From Takakia lepidozioides (lineage: Eukaryota; Streptophyta; Takakiopsida; Takakiales; Takakiaceae): DNA of 64,000 bases. The notes under the pieces are model-generated. The model was given only the letters and a program-made list of their open reading frames with translations, was not told where the DNA came from and did no database searches. The stretch is from positions 29,328,001-29,392,000 of the forward strand of contig CM060733.1 in assembly GCA_030704615.1 (NCBI GenBank), written 5' to 3'. Below, piece after piece: positions 1 through 12,314 of this stretch; the first letter of the stretch is position 1, and every line of letters starts with the position of its first letter. A program made the translations under genes and the position numbers.

Positions 1-2322
1 TTTGCCAATCCACTGGACGCAACAATAATATTTGCTGGCAAAGCCTTTTGGTATCCTTAAATTGATGAAAGAGGAAACAACTCAGGATACTGGTATGTGA
101 GCAAGGCAATGTGACGCAGGGAAATGCGCTGAGCTATCTCATCTTTCTCCCCATATAAGTACTTACGTATTTTGATCCCCGCTTGAAACACTCCTGCTAA
201 ATGGAGGCTTCACAGGCTTCACAGCTTCCATCGCCTTCGATGAATCTTGGATATAAACAATAGAAAACGTGATCTTCTGAAAGACCATCCGAACTTTGAA
301 GCTTGCATTTTTTGTCATATATATCATTGTTGTTGAAATAATGATAGTCCAAACAAAAAAATACTTGTTTATGCAAGAATTTGGAACATAGGTGACTATC
401 CCGACTTGATGTGCTCTCTCTATCTTTCTTGGTTGTCATCATTGCAGAATTGACTTCTCGTTCCTTGTCATCTCTTTCAAGAAACCCAGGTGGGGGACTC
501 CAAGGGCCCGAGTATTGTGGAGGGCGTCCACTTTTCACATTACTCCTGAAGATAAACCAAATGACCATTAGCTCCGGAAGTGCTTACAAGCAATGCCTCG
601 TGGAGAGAGGCTTGTGCCACTCTCCACTAGTTCCCACTGTTCTGCTCATTCCAAATTTGAGGAAGGGTCCATATTTACCAAATTGGGAATGGACAACAAG
701 GGTGAGTATTGTTCAAGGCTTGCTCCAGATGTGGGACTAAAATGATGTTGGTGCTCTTGGACGCCAACCATCCCCTATCTGTTTATGGTGAGTAAACTGG
801 TTCTCTTCTTTCACAAACCATCGACAAACGACTGTAGCTTTCAAGATGAGCTCAAATACGTAAGTTTGATACAACAATCCACATCAGAGTTAAGCCTAGG
901 AAGTCTCGCGGCTTTATGCATTCTCATAACCCAACCATCTAATTGTGGAAGGTACAGTGCTAGTCTTTTTATGTTGCCAAAGAGATCCCAGGTTTGTACT
1001 CATTGGATTGACTTATGGATTACAGTGGTCACAAGTAGATAGACCACTCTCAGTTTAAACTTCAGAGGGGTGCAACAACTTCGGTAGTCCTAGAGTCCCA
1101 CAAATAGTATGCTCGGTCAATTGCGAAATGCATGTGATGTAATTCTAGAGACGTTTGAATTATTGATTACTAGTGAAGTGATTCACTTCTATGTGCAATC
1201 TTGTGGGCTCATGTGTAAGAGAGCCAAAAGTGATGGCTACAATATGCAATATTTTTTGATATCAATGTGGTGATGTTGACACACCCCTATATTCAAGCGA
1301 ATATCATTGTAGCTTGGGCACATGGGTTAGGTACTGCATCTGATGAGCAGATTAGGAAATTGCAAGGTGCCTTGAATGAAGACTACCTTCTTTCTTTGAA
1401 GCGCCCAACGCGGGTGCATTGGCTGGGTTCCCCTGAACCAGGTAACTTCCGCTACTTGTGGCGGAGACAAGCAGCAGAAAATCTTGGGTTGGGTTCATCG
1501 TAGAGAGGAAGAAGATCTGCTGGGTTTCTCGGCAAAGGTGAATGATCTGCTCCTTTCTTCTTCCAAAGTGAAGTTGTCAAAGCTCCACAATCCATCGCCC
1601 AACTGGTTGTTGACAAACTCCTCAACCAAAACGCATGCAGCTGTATAACTTGACCTTAAAGGTTCAAGCATTGACCACATTGATCCCCAACCGGCCAGTC
1701 TATTCATGATATGTCTATGGTTATATTGGGTGGGTAGTCTGTTGATTTGGGTCTATTCATGCTATGTGTGTTGCATGGTTCTTTTCTACTAGGTCTTGCT
1801 CTGGGTTTATTGCAGGGGTCTGTTTTAGTTGTCTATTAACGCTTTGTTCCACTAGGTGGTCTATTGATGTTTTCTATTGAAATTTCAGGGATACTATTTG
1901 GAGAGTCATTGCGTCAACAAGCTATGGATGCTTGGAATTTTAGATCAGCAAAGGCAATTTGCATGTGTTTTGTATGATCCATTTCAAAAGTCTGTTAAGC
2001 AATCCAGGTCTTTAACATGCTTTGACAGTTTAGAGATATGTCCTTAATCAACAAAAAACAAAATCTCTCCATTATACAATGAAGTGCTATCGTTCCTCAA
2101 GTGAATTACTACATTGACTTACATGGGATTATGATGAGATTGCATAGATTTGCACATGGTTGACGTATACAAACCCTAAAGCAATTGATACATAAGATAT
2201 ACACACATCTTTGAGGGCCCACATGCACACTCCATAAACAAATCCCTCTCATTCTTTTTGTTACAATTTGATCAATCGTTTTTTTGTCTAATTTTGAGCA
2301 TTATATACTGATCATCATCTAC
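1..2322. other. No recognised gene
   Basis: Reading frames in this stretch are short and none resembles a family I know. If the p24 exon just to the right belongs to a complete gene, its downstream exons (membrane-proximal helix, transmembrane segment, cytosolic tail) should lie here on the minus strand, but I could not find them. AT-rich composition is consistent with intron or intergenic DNA. Confidence 0.5.
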
Positions 2323-2496
2323 GTTGCCATTGCCTGGGATGTGACCAATATGAATGTAGAAGGCGACTTGCTGAGGGGCTGTCGTTGGATTGTGGAAGCA
2401 AAACTTGTAGAGTCCTTTCCGGTGTGCCACAAATGCAAACTTTTCGTCGGCCTTGGTAGTTGCACTGTGCACCTTATTTTCTTGAGGTCCTGTCAC
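2323..2496 (-). CDS. p24/emp24 family GOLD-domain exon (partial gene)
   Basis: This 174-nt open exon encodes 58 residues of the GOLD domain of a p24 (TMED) cargo receptor. These single-span proteins cycle between ER and Golgi in COPI/COPII vesicles and help select cargo. Visible signatures are VTGPQENKVHS, then KFAFVAHRKGLYKFCFHN, then FYIHIGHIPGN, which follow the order and spacing of plant p24-beta proteins. The exon is bounded by a good acceptor (TTTGCAG just above 2496) and a GT donor after 2323, and its length is a multiple of three. The signal-peptide exon, the lumenal coiled coil and the transmembrane exon were not found nearby, so either the introns are long and the exons small, or this is a relic. 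Family assignment is confident; gene completeness is not. Confidence 0.7.
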
Positions 2497-4570
2497 CTGC
2501 AAACCATCCGACAAGTAATTAAGCTCCATTCAAATTGTTCCATTCACTATCATTCTCTAATCATTCTGAAGGAGGTCCCTCGAATGCTCTTCGTCCCAAT
2601 TTCTAGGTTGGTGAAGATTGTGAGGTGGGCTGATGGTCCTACGTACACAAGATCTTATGTGATCGAAGGTAGCAGTTTGTGTTTTTTTCACCTTGGAATT
2701 TTACAACTTATGAAGCTAAAAGGTTATAGAAGGTGTCATAGTTAATGTACCTGAAATCTTGCAGTACTTAGGTAGACAACCCTCCTATACATGTGCAAAT
2801 TTTATTAATGGATAATGTGTGGCTTGTGTAGTGGAGGGCAACATCCATGGCACATCCAACATACGATGTTCGCACAAAACACTTGTTTGTTATGTTGAAC
2901 GATGTACACTTTGAGAATATGTGAAAATGATTCAATGAAAGTTGGTGGATGCGATTCGGAACCTTTTCGACATACCAAAACATCTTCAAAGAGACGATTT
3001 GACTTCAAGCATGGAAATGCAACTGCCAATGACAACCTCCTGCAAGAGGTTGTGTCCTAGTTTCTAGAACGGGTGGTCCTTGACATTGTAATGACTTAAC
3101 AAGATATTTTGAAAGAATTGGTGTGTGGAAGGTCCGTCAATGACTGTACTCATGCTATATCGGCTTTTGAGTCTAGATATCATTCTTCAATGACAGTCTA
3201 TAAACTTAGGTATTATACAGTACCTTGTAGATGGAGGTGAGTGCACCAACTCTTATGCTTTTTATTGTCTGCTTATAAGGAGACTTTGTGGGTTGGTTGG
3301 TTCCGTGACTAAGTTGACCATCCAAGGTGTCTATCTGTAATTTCCTCTAAATTTCATGTTTGTAGTTTATGACCGACATAAGCCTCATATTATGCTGGCA
3401 TGCTTCTACAACTCAATGGAATCAAATAATTAACCAGACCTTGTGGTGATTAGTTCCAAAAATTGCATCGCATGCAACTATTTGCGTATGGCCTAGCTCC
3501 AACATTTTTCATCCTACCATAGACATTTGATCCCGATATTGAATTTTAAAATACCATCAAAATGCTGGAAGTTCAAAGGCAATGTTTCCTCCTGGTATAA
3601 GAAAATAGAATTTGGATTTTGGTCCTTCCACGTAAGTTATAGACGCTTTTCGTGTCATACTCATGTTTCTTAAAGATCTCCCATGCTAATTTTGCAGCCA
3701 GATTTCTAACATCTGCCTCTATCATAAAATCATCGCGAGTCCATGATTGCTTTGCACCTATGTTTTTTTATGACATATAATCCTTTTGCTCCACCATGAT
3801 TTGCACCATAGAGAAACCTAGGTTTGCATGATCCATTGTTTCTGACCTGTGGACTCGCAAAGCCATACCAAGTGTTTCAGAACTTTGATATATTGGTCCC
3901 ATGACAAGGTCTTTTAAGTACATCAACATGCAACTTCTACATCTTGTTGTAATATGTGATATTACCAATCTCAAGTGCAAGGTACAATTGTTGGACCTTG
4001 AAACACATAGACAACCAGGCCTACATGATTCCCCATATTCAGACTTCTTCATTTTAGGGCCTCTATCATGATGATGACTAAACTTTACTTTGGGACCCTT
4101 TATAGGCATCAATTTCGAGGTGCACTTCTTATCCGGCCATAACAATAGTGAAACCTAAACATGTTGTTTGAAGTCAAGATGTGAGGGCATGATAGGCACA
4201 CAACTTGATATCCCAATTTGGCCCGACTTACACCACATAAAACACTCAAAACTTCCACCAACAATGAAAAGAACAACACCAACGCTGACTGAAAGAGGTG
4301 GGAGATAGCTACTAATATGATTTTGATCTAGAATGTATTGGATCTCGGACTTTTGCATGTTCTAGAAGCAACATCTTATTGAAACTGAATGTAAAATTGA
4401 GTTGGAGCATCCTCTTTATACTCCTCTTCAGGAACAAAGTGATCTGTCACGCTCTCTAAGGTATGATTCCTTCTCAACATTGACATAGACTCCTTTCCTT
4501 CCATACTGTTTATCAGCTGCCCATTGTAGGTTTTGGGAATCAACGGGTCATTCTTTGGGTTAGCAGACCC
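2497..4570. other. No recognised gene
   Basis: Only short open stretches on both strands. Minus-strand frames around 3768-4358 contain cysteine/histidine-rich patches that could be worn retroelement gag sequence, but no motif is intact enough to name a family. I see no RNA gene or clear repeat here. Confidence 0.4.
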
Positions 4571-4574
4571 AGAA

Positions 4575-4741
4575 GACCTATGTCAGCAGACCCCGGGTGG
4601 GGGCCCACCGTGGAGGTCCGAGACCTGGGGAAGCACCGCGGAGGAGGACCGCGGCAGAGCGATGGTTGGGGGACGGGACCGCGGAGGGCGGCGCGGTCGG
4701 GCCGCGTTCGAATAAAACAAAAAAACAAAAACAAATTTAAT
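4575..4741 (+). mobile_element. GC-rich block with A-rich tail, possible SINE-like retroposon
   Basis: An abruptly G+C-rich segment of about 130 bp sits in AT-rich flanks and ends in an A-rich run (AATAAAACAAAAAAACAAAAAC). It contains GTTCGAAT near 4703, similar to the core of an RNA polymerase III B box, and a GGCAGAGCGATGG string about 50 bp upstream that loosely resembles an A box. A retroposed small-RNA gene would look like this, but flanking target duplications are not clear. It could equally be a CpG-rich promoter element of the RING gene downstream. Confidence 0.25.
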
Positions 4742-5028
4742 TTAAGAATGAATGACTTTCCAGGAACCTCAGAGTCAGAAGTTCTTCTCACTACCTAAGT
4801 CCACGATTTTTCAAAACCCTAGAAAGGTCTCCTCCCTCATGCGAGGTAGATTGATTCCTCCACAATCTGCAAAGCTTCTCTTCCCCATATCTGTCTTCCG
4901 TAATCTGCTATGGTTGTTCTCGAATGAAGAAGTTACTCCGTTTCTAAGGGTTGGGCTCGAGGTAATGTACTCTCAAGCTGTAGGTGTCTCTCCTCAATTG
5001 TCGTCATCGGCAGAGAGGGGCGTCCCCT

Positions 5029-5961
5029 ATGAGCACGCATTCTGGACTCGGAAGCGGCAAGCAAAAGCAGGATATCTCATCGGCGGAGGTATGTTCCATA
5101 TGCTTGGATCCGATAGCAGGGGAGGCCTTTTTGGACAAATGCTTTCACAGGTTTTGTTACCACTGCATCCTGCAGTGGTCAGAAATGGTGTTGGCGGCTT
5201 CCCTCGCCCGCTCTGGTAACCCTAAGCGCCTTTCACCCTTAGTATGCCCGCTTTGCAAGACAGAGTACACCTCAATTATCCATGATTTTGTTGCTGGCAC
5301 CAGGTATCAGCGAGACTTTCTCGTCTCTTCTGATGGCAGTCGATTTCAGTTGTCCGAAACTCATAAGAGACGACAGACAGTGTACTTAGGGTCGGAAGCA
5401 ACATCTATAGCTCATGTATCTGGGAGAAGCACAGATCTAAGAACGTCAGCTGGACTAGAGAAGGCAGAAGGGGGATCAGTGAAAAGGAGTCGAAGAGGAG
5501 GTGCGGTACAAGCCAATCGGTGGCTACCATGCTGGGTACGGCGGGAGCTTCAAGCTCTAATGCAGGAAGAAGATGTGGAGATGGTGACGCACCATATTGT
5601 AGGGGTGGTTGAATCTTTGCAAAAAAGAGGGAAAGGAAATCAATCCAGAAACAGCGGGAGCACAGAGGGAGACTGGCATGCTGCAGTTTCAGCGGCTGTC
5701 CAGCCCTTTGTGTTTGAGCACTCTGAGAAATTTGCAGAAGAACTCTGGAGTTTTCTGGATTCCGGTATTGATATAGCCTTCTATGGTCCAAGTAGCGTCA
5801 GTCCTCCGTTCTCCGAATCCTTCACCAAGGTTGAGAGTGATGCTGCCACTGGGATTCCAAGCACTTTTATAGATCTTCCCACCCTGGCTTTTACAGAACA
5901 CTTGAAAACCCAACATAGAGTAAGATTGGATATGTACGATGAAGATGTGGAGGGAACATGA
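5029..5961 (+). CDS. Topors-type RING-HC E3 ubiquitin ligase
   Basis: A single open exon encodes 310 residues. A C3HC4 RING occupies about residues 22-76: zinc ligands C22, C25, C38, H40, C43, C46, C73, C76. The wording DKCFHRFCYHCILQW and CPLCKTEYTSIIHDF is typical of plant and animal Topors RING domains, which transfer ubiquitin (in animals also SUMO) to nuclear substrates. About 22 extra residues lie between C46/W50 and C73, more than in animal Topors. The rest (a basic KRSRRGG patch near residue 160 and helical C-terminal sequence) has no motif I recognise; plant members commonly share this N-terminal RING plus long unique tail. The start ATG at 5029 is the first in frame just upstream of the RING. 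No intron is visible. It appears intact. Substrate is unknown. Confidence 0.8.
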   Translation: MSTHSGLGSGKQKQDISSAEVCSICLDPIAGEAFLDKCFHRFCYHCILQWSEMVLAASLARSGNPKRLSPLVCPLCKTEYTSIIHDFVAGTRYQRDFLVSSDGSRFQLSETHKRRQTVYLGSEATSIAHVSGRSTDLRTSAGLEKAEGGSVKRSRRGGAVQANRWLPCWVRRELQALMQEEDVEMVTHHIVGVVESLQKRGKGNQSRNSGSTEGDWHAAVSAAVQPFVFEHSEKFAEELWSFLDSGIDIAFYGPSSVSPPFSESFTKVESDAATGIPSTFIDLPTLAFTEHLKTQHRVRLDMYDEDVEGT

Positions 5962-8249
5962 CAAAAAAGCCTGCCAGTATGGGGTTACATTTTGAGGGAG
6001 CAACCCTTTCTTTTCCTACTATGTAATCTTCCAGTTCAAATTGCCTTAGTAACCTCAATTGAGAAATTACTTTCTGGAGTCCCTCATAAGCTGTGTGTTC
6101 TGGCCATGGCATTAAACTAGGCTCAGTTGCAAGCTCTAGGAGAACTGCAGGGTTCCAGGGGGCAAGCAACTTCTCCTGTGACAACGAAGTAAAGGTCCAA
6201 AAGCAGCTATTGCAGGACTTATGTCCATATTCAACGAGTTGGGTTTCAAGACCTCATGATAAGACCCCTTTCTGCAACTTTGCATGAGAAACTAGTGATG
6301 TCCGCAAAAAACTATGGTTAGCTGTGGTTCAGTGACCTCTTTGTACTGGAAATGGTTGAAATTGGTAGGGTGCAAACTGAAACCTTGTACCACCAAGCTG
6401 ACTACACCCTGTTTAATACAGAGAGAGAGAGAAGACTCCGGCCATAGCTGGCATATTATGATCCACCTCTGTTTGGCACCTATTGCAACTGTGCTTGTTC
6501 CTCTCAAATGGGGTATTGTGATGGTTCATAATCTCCTGCTACGGTGTTGGTATGACAGATGAACTTATTTGCCGCATTTGAGTTATAGAGCTGGAGAGCT
6601 GTTGCTATGGTCAGTCAGATACTCTCTTGGTATTTGATCTGATAACCCTGTCAGTCCAAAGGATCTATGGCTTAGGTACGGTGGGGACAGAGTGGCCTCT
6701 TCACCTCATAATCTGTCCTTAGGGATTATCCATGCTGGCTTTCCACAAGGTCTCTGAAGGAGACAAGCTCGTGGCCACTTTTTGGTATTTGAAAGGTGTT
6801 CTGTGTACTGTTCGGAGGACACCGTATGTGCTCTGCCAGTTTAAGAGACAGAGGGATGGAATAGTGTCTTGAGTGAGAAGCTAGTGATGAACGAAAGAAT
6901 TTGTGAGTTCTCTGAGGGTTGATCCATTCTCCTCGTGAAAACTTCCCCCCCGAAATGGCATGCCCCTCTGAGGACAGGAGAATCCCGCCCTTAATGCAAG
7001 AGTTGAGCATCACAGTATCAGCTGAGAGCAAGTTCGTGGGATGACTGCTCTGGTCCTGCTGTCTTGAACTGGGATCTGTGGTAGCTGTGCCCTGGAACGT
7101 GGGACCTAACCTAACCCAATCCTGATTTCAGATGTGATATGACAAGTTGCCACTGACGTGAAAACTGAACTTTATGGTGCCAAAATCTGGTTCTGGACTT
7201 GGTAGGCATGCATGCTGCACAGAGTAGCATGAAGCTTGTAGTGGTGCACACTCAGGGTGAGTTCTTATGAAACAAACTCAGATGACACGCATACTCAGCA
7301 TGTTTCCAGGAGGGAGGCAGGGGTTCTTCTAGGGGGCTCTTCATGTCCTGGTAACCACTGTGACAAGTTTACACAATGTTTCGACGAACACAACATTGTG
7401 TGAGAATTTTGATGACATGGAAGCATCTATACTACAACATACTACTGAGCAAGGTGAACATCTCATAGTTATCATTGTACCATACCAGGTTGGGTCTTGA
7501 TAGAGCATTTGTCAATGACAAACCCCAGAGAAGCACATGGAGAAGATTTCCTTCAGAGCAATAAAACCAACCAGAAATAACTTTTCGAGTTTGGCTTCTA
7601 CATGCTCAGTCGCTTGAACAGTTTCACGGGGAAAAAAGATTTGAGACTCATAAGCTAGAGGTGCTTATTATTACCTAGTTTAAAAAGCTTCAAGTCAGGT
7701 GGAAGAAATGCAGGTGCTATGTAATGTACATGCAATGCAGACCAAAATTTCACTTCAAGCTCACCTCTCAGTTTAGGGCTGCTTTTCTGTGTACATCAGT
7801 GTCAATCACCCTCGTGTCAAAAAGCTCGACTACCTGCTAATCCATTCCAAGGTTACCTTTGGTATGGTTCCTATGTAAGTTTCATGTGAGCTATACATAG
7901 ATATTCTACCTTAGGGCCTCAGACTATTCTGAGCCCTTGGTTAATTAAGTAGTTGAAACCGTGGCTCTTTGAATGGTTGCAGTATAAATCGTAGGTTGAG
8001 GCTTGAGAAGCGCAACCTGTGGCCTTGTTATGCTGGCTAAATCCTGCCCATGAAGGATTGCGTCAATACACCTGTACCTCATAAAAACTGGTTCAATAAG
8101 CAACCTGAGGACCGAGCCTCATAGTTGCATATTTGTATGCCAAAGAATAATCAGCCCTCTGAAAAGTGTTGACTGCCAAACCATGATCACAAATTCACCG
8201 TGAGAGATAAAGATTCTTTAACATCCAGTGAATTTACAGAGCCTACTGC
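5962..8249. other. Intergenic region, no gene recognised
   Basis: Between the RING gene and the SINE upstream of the epimerase 3' end. Contains a short GA run (6421-6431) and otherwise unique-looking sequence without a credible reading frame. The first few hundred bases are presumably the 3' untranslated region of the RING gene, and the right end part of the region downstream of the epimerase. Confidence 0.5.
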
Positions 8250-8390
8250 TCAACACACAGGCCATCGAGGGCCCAATGGACGGTCTGAAGGCACATGTTG
8301 AAGGATTGAACCCAGGATCACCTAGGTTATGCACAGGCAAGGCACAAACACCCAACCACTGGGCTACCTGCTCAAGAGAGAGAGGAAGGG
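8250..8390 (-). mobile_element. tRNA-derived SINE, copy 1
   Basis: Read on the minus strand, this segment begins with a polymerase III A-box-like TAGCCCAGTGG (8366-8356), followed about 45 bp later by a B-box GGTTCAATCC (8312-8303). That is the internal promoter layout of a tRNA-related SINE head. Between them lies a stretch (GTTTGTGCCTTGC, TGTGCATAACCTAGG) found again in direct orientation near 30,570. Two dispersed copies sharing this head support a SINE family rather than a tRNA gene, because the sequence does not fold as a full cloverleaf. The 3' end is not defined. Confidence 0.6.
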
Positions 8391-8622
8391 AAGGCTTCAG
8401 ATTTATTATTGCTAAAGCTAAAGCCTCATTTATGTTTGCAGTGACTACAATAAACGGATAAATAGTTGTCGCATGATCACTTAGTCCAGCAGCTTTATGC
8501 AAGCAGTGTGTTTTATTAAAGTGGCTCTAAATTTGACCTTTGTCAGAGATCATGTCAAAGGGAACCATCCTCTCATGCTCCTACAAATCATAAATTTCCC
8601 CAATCAATGTCCACCTGTTGGT

Positions 8623-11600
8623 TCATTTGAAGAAGGTCTCCAAGGCTTGGGCCGCTTCTATGCCTTGTCTTAGTGTGGCAATCACACCAGCTGGATCTGT
8701 CGATCCAAAAACAGAGCTCCCCGCCACTACGCAGTTGGCCCCAGCAGAGGCGGCTTGCTCTATAGTGGAAGGACCCAATCCCCCATCAACCTGGATAAAA
8801 CAAAAGCTGACATCTGTTGTAGTGATTGATATTCGTTCTTGAATCAATGGTTCTGTAAGGTGGAAGCTTGATTCCATACCATACACCTAGTGTTTTAGAT
8901 TTTGGCCGCACGTTCCTTGTTATTAGTGTTGATCCGGGGGGTTGACCACCTCAATGTGGATTAGACTCGTTCTTCACCCCTATGAAGTGGACCTAAAGTG
9001 CTAAAGGCAACAACACACCATGTCTAATGCATATTGAAGTAAGCAGTGCCGACAAATAGATGCACATGAGGTGAGGATACCTCAATATCTAGGTGGGGGA
9101 ATTTCCGCCGCAAGTTGTTCACCTGCTACCACATCCATTGCAAAATCAATTGTTGCTATATGCCAAGCTACACGGCCAATGTGATATGTACTGGGTAGTG
9201 CAACTTAAGGACCTTCCATTATACAATAAATTTAGATTAGATTCATAAAATGTTTTTAGATTTCTCATAAATTTTCTGGTCTTCCACAAGGTTTGCAGGG
9301 AGTTGCCACCACCGAATTCGCCTTGGAACTTATCCAAGCTGCGGGCAATTATGGGCAAACATCCATAAAATCTTTCGCAAAGTACTGCAGCGCAGCCGCT
9401 ACAGGCTGTATCCGGGGGCTGTCAGTGGTGAGACGCGCGAGCATTGAGCCACCCGGATACAGCCCGTAGTGGCCATGCTGAAGTGCGCTACCGGGCGGAA
9501 TGAACTGACATGCGTCTACGTGGCACATTTTGATTGGCTATGAGGCGGCATGCTATGAAGATTACAAGGAGCATAGAATATGGTAAATAGCAGGCCTCCT
9601 CGCAGCCAGTCAGAAATGCGCCATGTCATCTATATCCTCTCAGTGCATTATAGAAATTGAACAGTCAATTCTGAATCAGATTCGATGCCACCAAGAAGGT
9701 GAGGGTATCAACAAACACACATCAGTTCAGATAAACAAGCACTCTACATGCCTTATGTCTACAACCCAATTGTGACCTTCTGGGGGTTTACTTCCCTTCG
9801 CCTTTGCAGCTGCAGTCTAAGACAGACTGGTGAGAGAGAAAACTGCACCTTGGACATCATATCAGGCATGAATTTCTGGCCACCAAAACCAGGCTCAACT
9901 GTCATGACAAGCACCATATCCACTGGCTCCGAGCTCTCCACCTGTATGCAGAGTTCATCTGCTGTTAGGGACGCAACTGTCTTTGCAATTATCGAATGGA
10001 AGATATGGATGTGTGGATGTGGAACTATGACTCAGAGAAAAGATACATTCCCCACTTCTCACATACCAAAGGATAGACATCTTCAACATGCGTCCCAGGC
10101 TTCAGAGAAACCCCTGCCCGCATGCCAGCAGCCTTAATTTTCTGAATAACCTCTTGCCAATTCTCTGCAACCTCTACCACGGCACATGTCATGTCACAAG
10201 ATAAAAACTGTTGATAAGATGAGATCTCTGAGCTATTCCGGTGCAGCCTTGTCGAAACTGACATTTTTTTGTATGATAAGAAGTTGAATTCATAAGATCT
10301 TCCAGACATCTGTCATCAATTCACTCAGCATTTCATTTAAGAGATGCTAGCCCAAAATCTTTTGCAGATATCCCATAGGCCATATAGTTTCAGAGGGAGA
10401 AGAGCATTCAAAACCGAAATCCAACTGAAACGAAAACTGACCTCGAGCAGCCTCAATATGGAAAGTGAAAGATGAAGCGCCTGACGTGGCAAATTCCTCC
10501 ACATAGTCCAGAGGGTTGGTCACCATTAGATGGCAGTCCAAAAACATCCTGCCTTCCCCACCCACCACCAGAATTTCAGTCAGCCAGAGCCATATCTTTA
10601 GCACAATACACTGTTATAAATACCCACTGACAAATAGACATCACAAGGAAGAGTTTGGGCAGATGTCCACTCACTTGGTATGCTTTCTTAGAGACTTGAT
10701 GACCGGTGCCCCAATGGTCAGATTTGGGACAAAGTGCCTGCAGCTCATGAAAGGAAAGAAAATGCTTTGCCAATTAGAACCTCTCCAGCATCTCTCTCTT
10801 TCCCTCCTCAGGAAGGATCCTTTAGTGATGTAGTGCACCATCTGATCTATTCTTACTCTTCCACATGCTCTAGTTAGAATGATAGCCACCTATACTACCG
10901 GTCTACAGTAGGCATGCCATTATAGGGCCTGTGGCATGTGCAGTCTGAGGAACACGTCTCCCTGCTGTGATGTACTGGGAGCATTTCCATAGAGACAACT
11001 CCTACCAAATTTGGAAAGGTCCTCAACATGGAACAAATGGTTCAGCACTGATTATTCCATACCAGATGCATGCCCGACAAACAAAGCTTACCCATCCTGC
11101 AAACAGAAATCACATACCAACAAACCTCATATCAGCAACATTCAGATTGTACTCATAAGATGACGTTTGCCATAGCCTTGTGGGCATAGACCCTGTGCCC
11201 ATTTTGAGGAACAAAAGGAACTACAACCTTCATGAGGGGCTCACTTCAGAAAAGGTTGATATGAGAAAGTTCTAGAACTGCAGGTGATCACCAAGCTGAC
11301 GTATAGGTGGAGCCTAGAGGATACGGATGCAAAAGAGGAGACAAGAAACATGAACTTGTCTCGACAATTGCTGAAATTGAACAAGGCCAAGAAAATTGTA
11401 TTCACCGCAAAGGAAATTGGTGAGCATCGGCTGGAAATCAATTCTGCCATAAACTTATGTAGTTATGGCTTCAAACTGATCTATTCTACAATTGACATCA
11501 GTCTAGATTTGATCACCCTCCTAAGCCAAGACTCACTACAGTCAATTACTCACCTTTCTGACCAAAAAAGCCCATCTCATCAACTGCCCATTTTCTTACC

Positions 11601-12314
11601 ATCTTAAGCCCAAACATGGTAGTCTTACCCCTCCCTCAAGGTATCAAAATCTCCTCTCTGATACTATCCCTGACCTCCTTGAATGCTTGTACTTCCCTCA
11701 TGCAAAAACCCAGCCCCTCTACAGGAGTTAGAAAAAGGAACTAAACACTTCGTGTGCTCAAGAAGCAACTGCTTTGAGATAACTCAACAATATATTTCCA
11801 TCACGAAATTTGATGCAGAATTTGGAGAGCTGGCATAATTAAGGGCCAGCCCTGGTGGGCTCCTCCTAACTACTATCTCATAGGCTTATGGTGCTATATT
11901 TACACCCCAACAACAAAGTAAAAGATTTTGTGGCTTTCAGGAAAGCTTGAAAGGCAAAGTGCTCAAATGACAGACTAATGGCATAAACCTTCCCGAAGAC
12001 TGTCTGAAAAAACATCTGGGCCTCCACAGTACCCTCCTTGCATACCATATCCTCTTCCAACACAATTCTGATGTTAATTCATTGCAAAGGAAAAGTTTCA
12101 TATCCTTCTAATAAAGGAAATTATTGGATCTTCCTTTCGGAGACGAGAAAGAGAGAGAAAGGTAGAGAGAACGAACCATGATATCCATGTGCAGCCAGTC
12201 CGCACCACATTCTTCCATGAACTTGGCCTCCGAAGCAAGATTAGCGAAGTCGGATGACAGCATCGAGGGCGATATTTTGGGAGCTGGGAAACCCACATGA
12301 GCATCCTGCCCCAT
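8623..12314 (-). CDS. RPE: Ribulose-5-phosphate 3-epimerase, cytosolic-type, eight exons
   Basis: The enzyme interconverts D-ribulose 5-phosphate and D-xylulose 5-phosphate in the pentose phosphate and Calvin pathways. Exons read on minus: 12314-12177, 11096-11092, 10737-10675, 10548-10442, 10164-10067, 9941-9849, 9122-9081, 8790-8623. They join in phase to 237 aa plus stop, the normal length for the (beta/alpha)8 family. Metal and catalytic motifs are all visible: SMLSSDF, HMDIM at the end of exon 1, [21 protein letters not shown] and [10 protein letters not shown]. The second exon is only 5 nt and supplies the conserved Asp-Gly after HMDIM. I chose ATG 12314 ([10 protein letters not shown]) because it gives a cytosolic-type N-terminus. 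The frame stays open to an acceptor-like CAG near 12527, so an upstream exon with a longer, possibly targeting, N-terminus is possible. Introns carry a LINE tail (11152-11262) and a foldback (9382-9486). The gene looks functional. Confidence 0.88.
9382..9486. repeat. Imperfect 39-bp inverted repeat (foldback) in an RPE intron
   Basis: Two arms of about 39 bp around a 26-nt loop pair with roughly 78 percent identity. The best-matched part is GGCTGTATCCGGG on both sides. It lies in the intron between the sixth and seventh RPE exons counting the micro-exon, and is GC-rich relative to its surroundings. It could be a foldback transposon remnant or a transcribed hairpin. Confidence 0.6.
11092..11096 (-). 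other. RPE: 5-nt micro-exon of RPE
   Basis: Exon 1 ends in HMDIM and the next long exon begins with a split codon followed by HFVPN, so the family-invariant Asp-Gly is missing unless GATGG is supplied. On the minus strand exactly GATGG occurs here, preceded by a strong polypyrimidine acceptor (TTCTGTTTGCAG) and followed by a consensus donor GTAAGC. Inclusion restores both the reading frame and the invariant residues. Confidence 0.75.
11152..11262 (-). mobile_element. LINE 3'-end fragment in RPE intron
   Basis: This segment matches the 3' end of the LINE at 23641 (shared TACTCATAAGA, GCCTTGTGG, CCTGTGCCCA/CCCGTGCCCA and AACAAAAGG blocks, same orientation). It is a severely 5'-truncated insertion, about 55 bp upstream of the RPE micro-exon acceptor. 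Confidence 0.6.

Noticed and set aside
2284-2745. Plus-strand open frame of 153 codons
   Set aside because: It is the shadow of the minus-strand p24 exon and has no recognisable domain.
8250-8390. A tRNA gene on the minus strand
   Set aside because: A and B boxes are present but the acceptor and anticodon stems do not pair, and a second dispersed copy exists. It is a SINE head.
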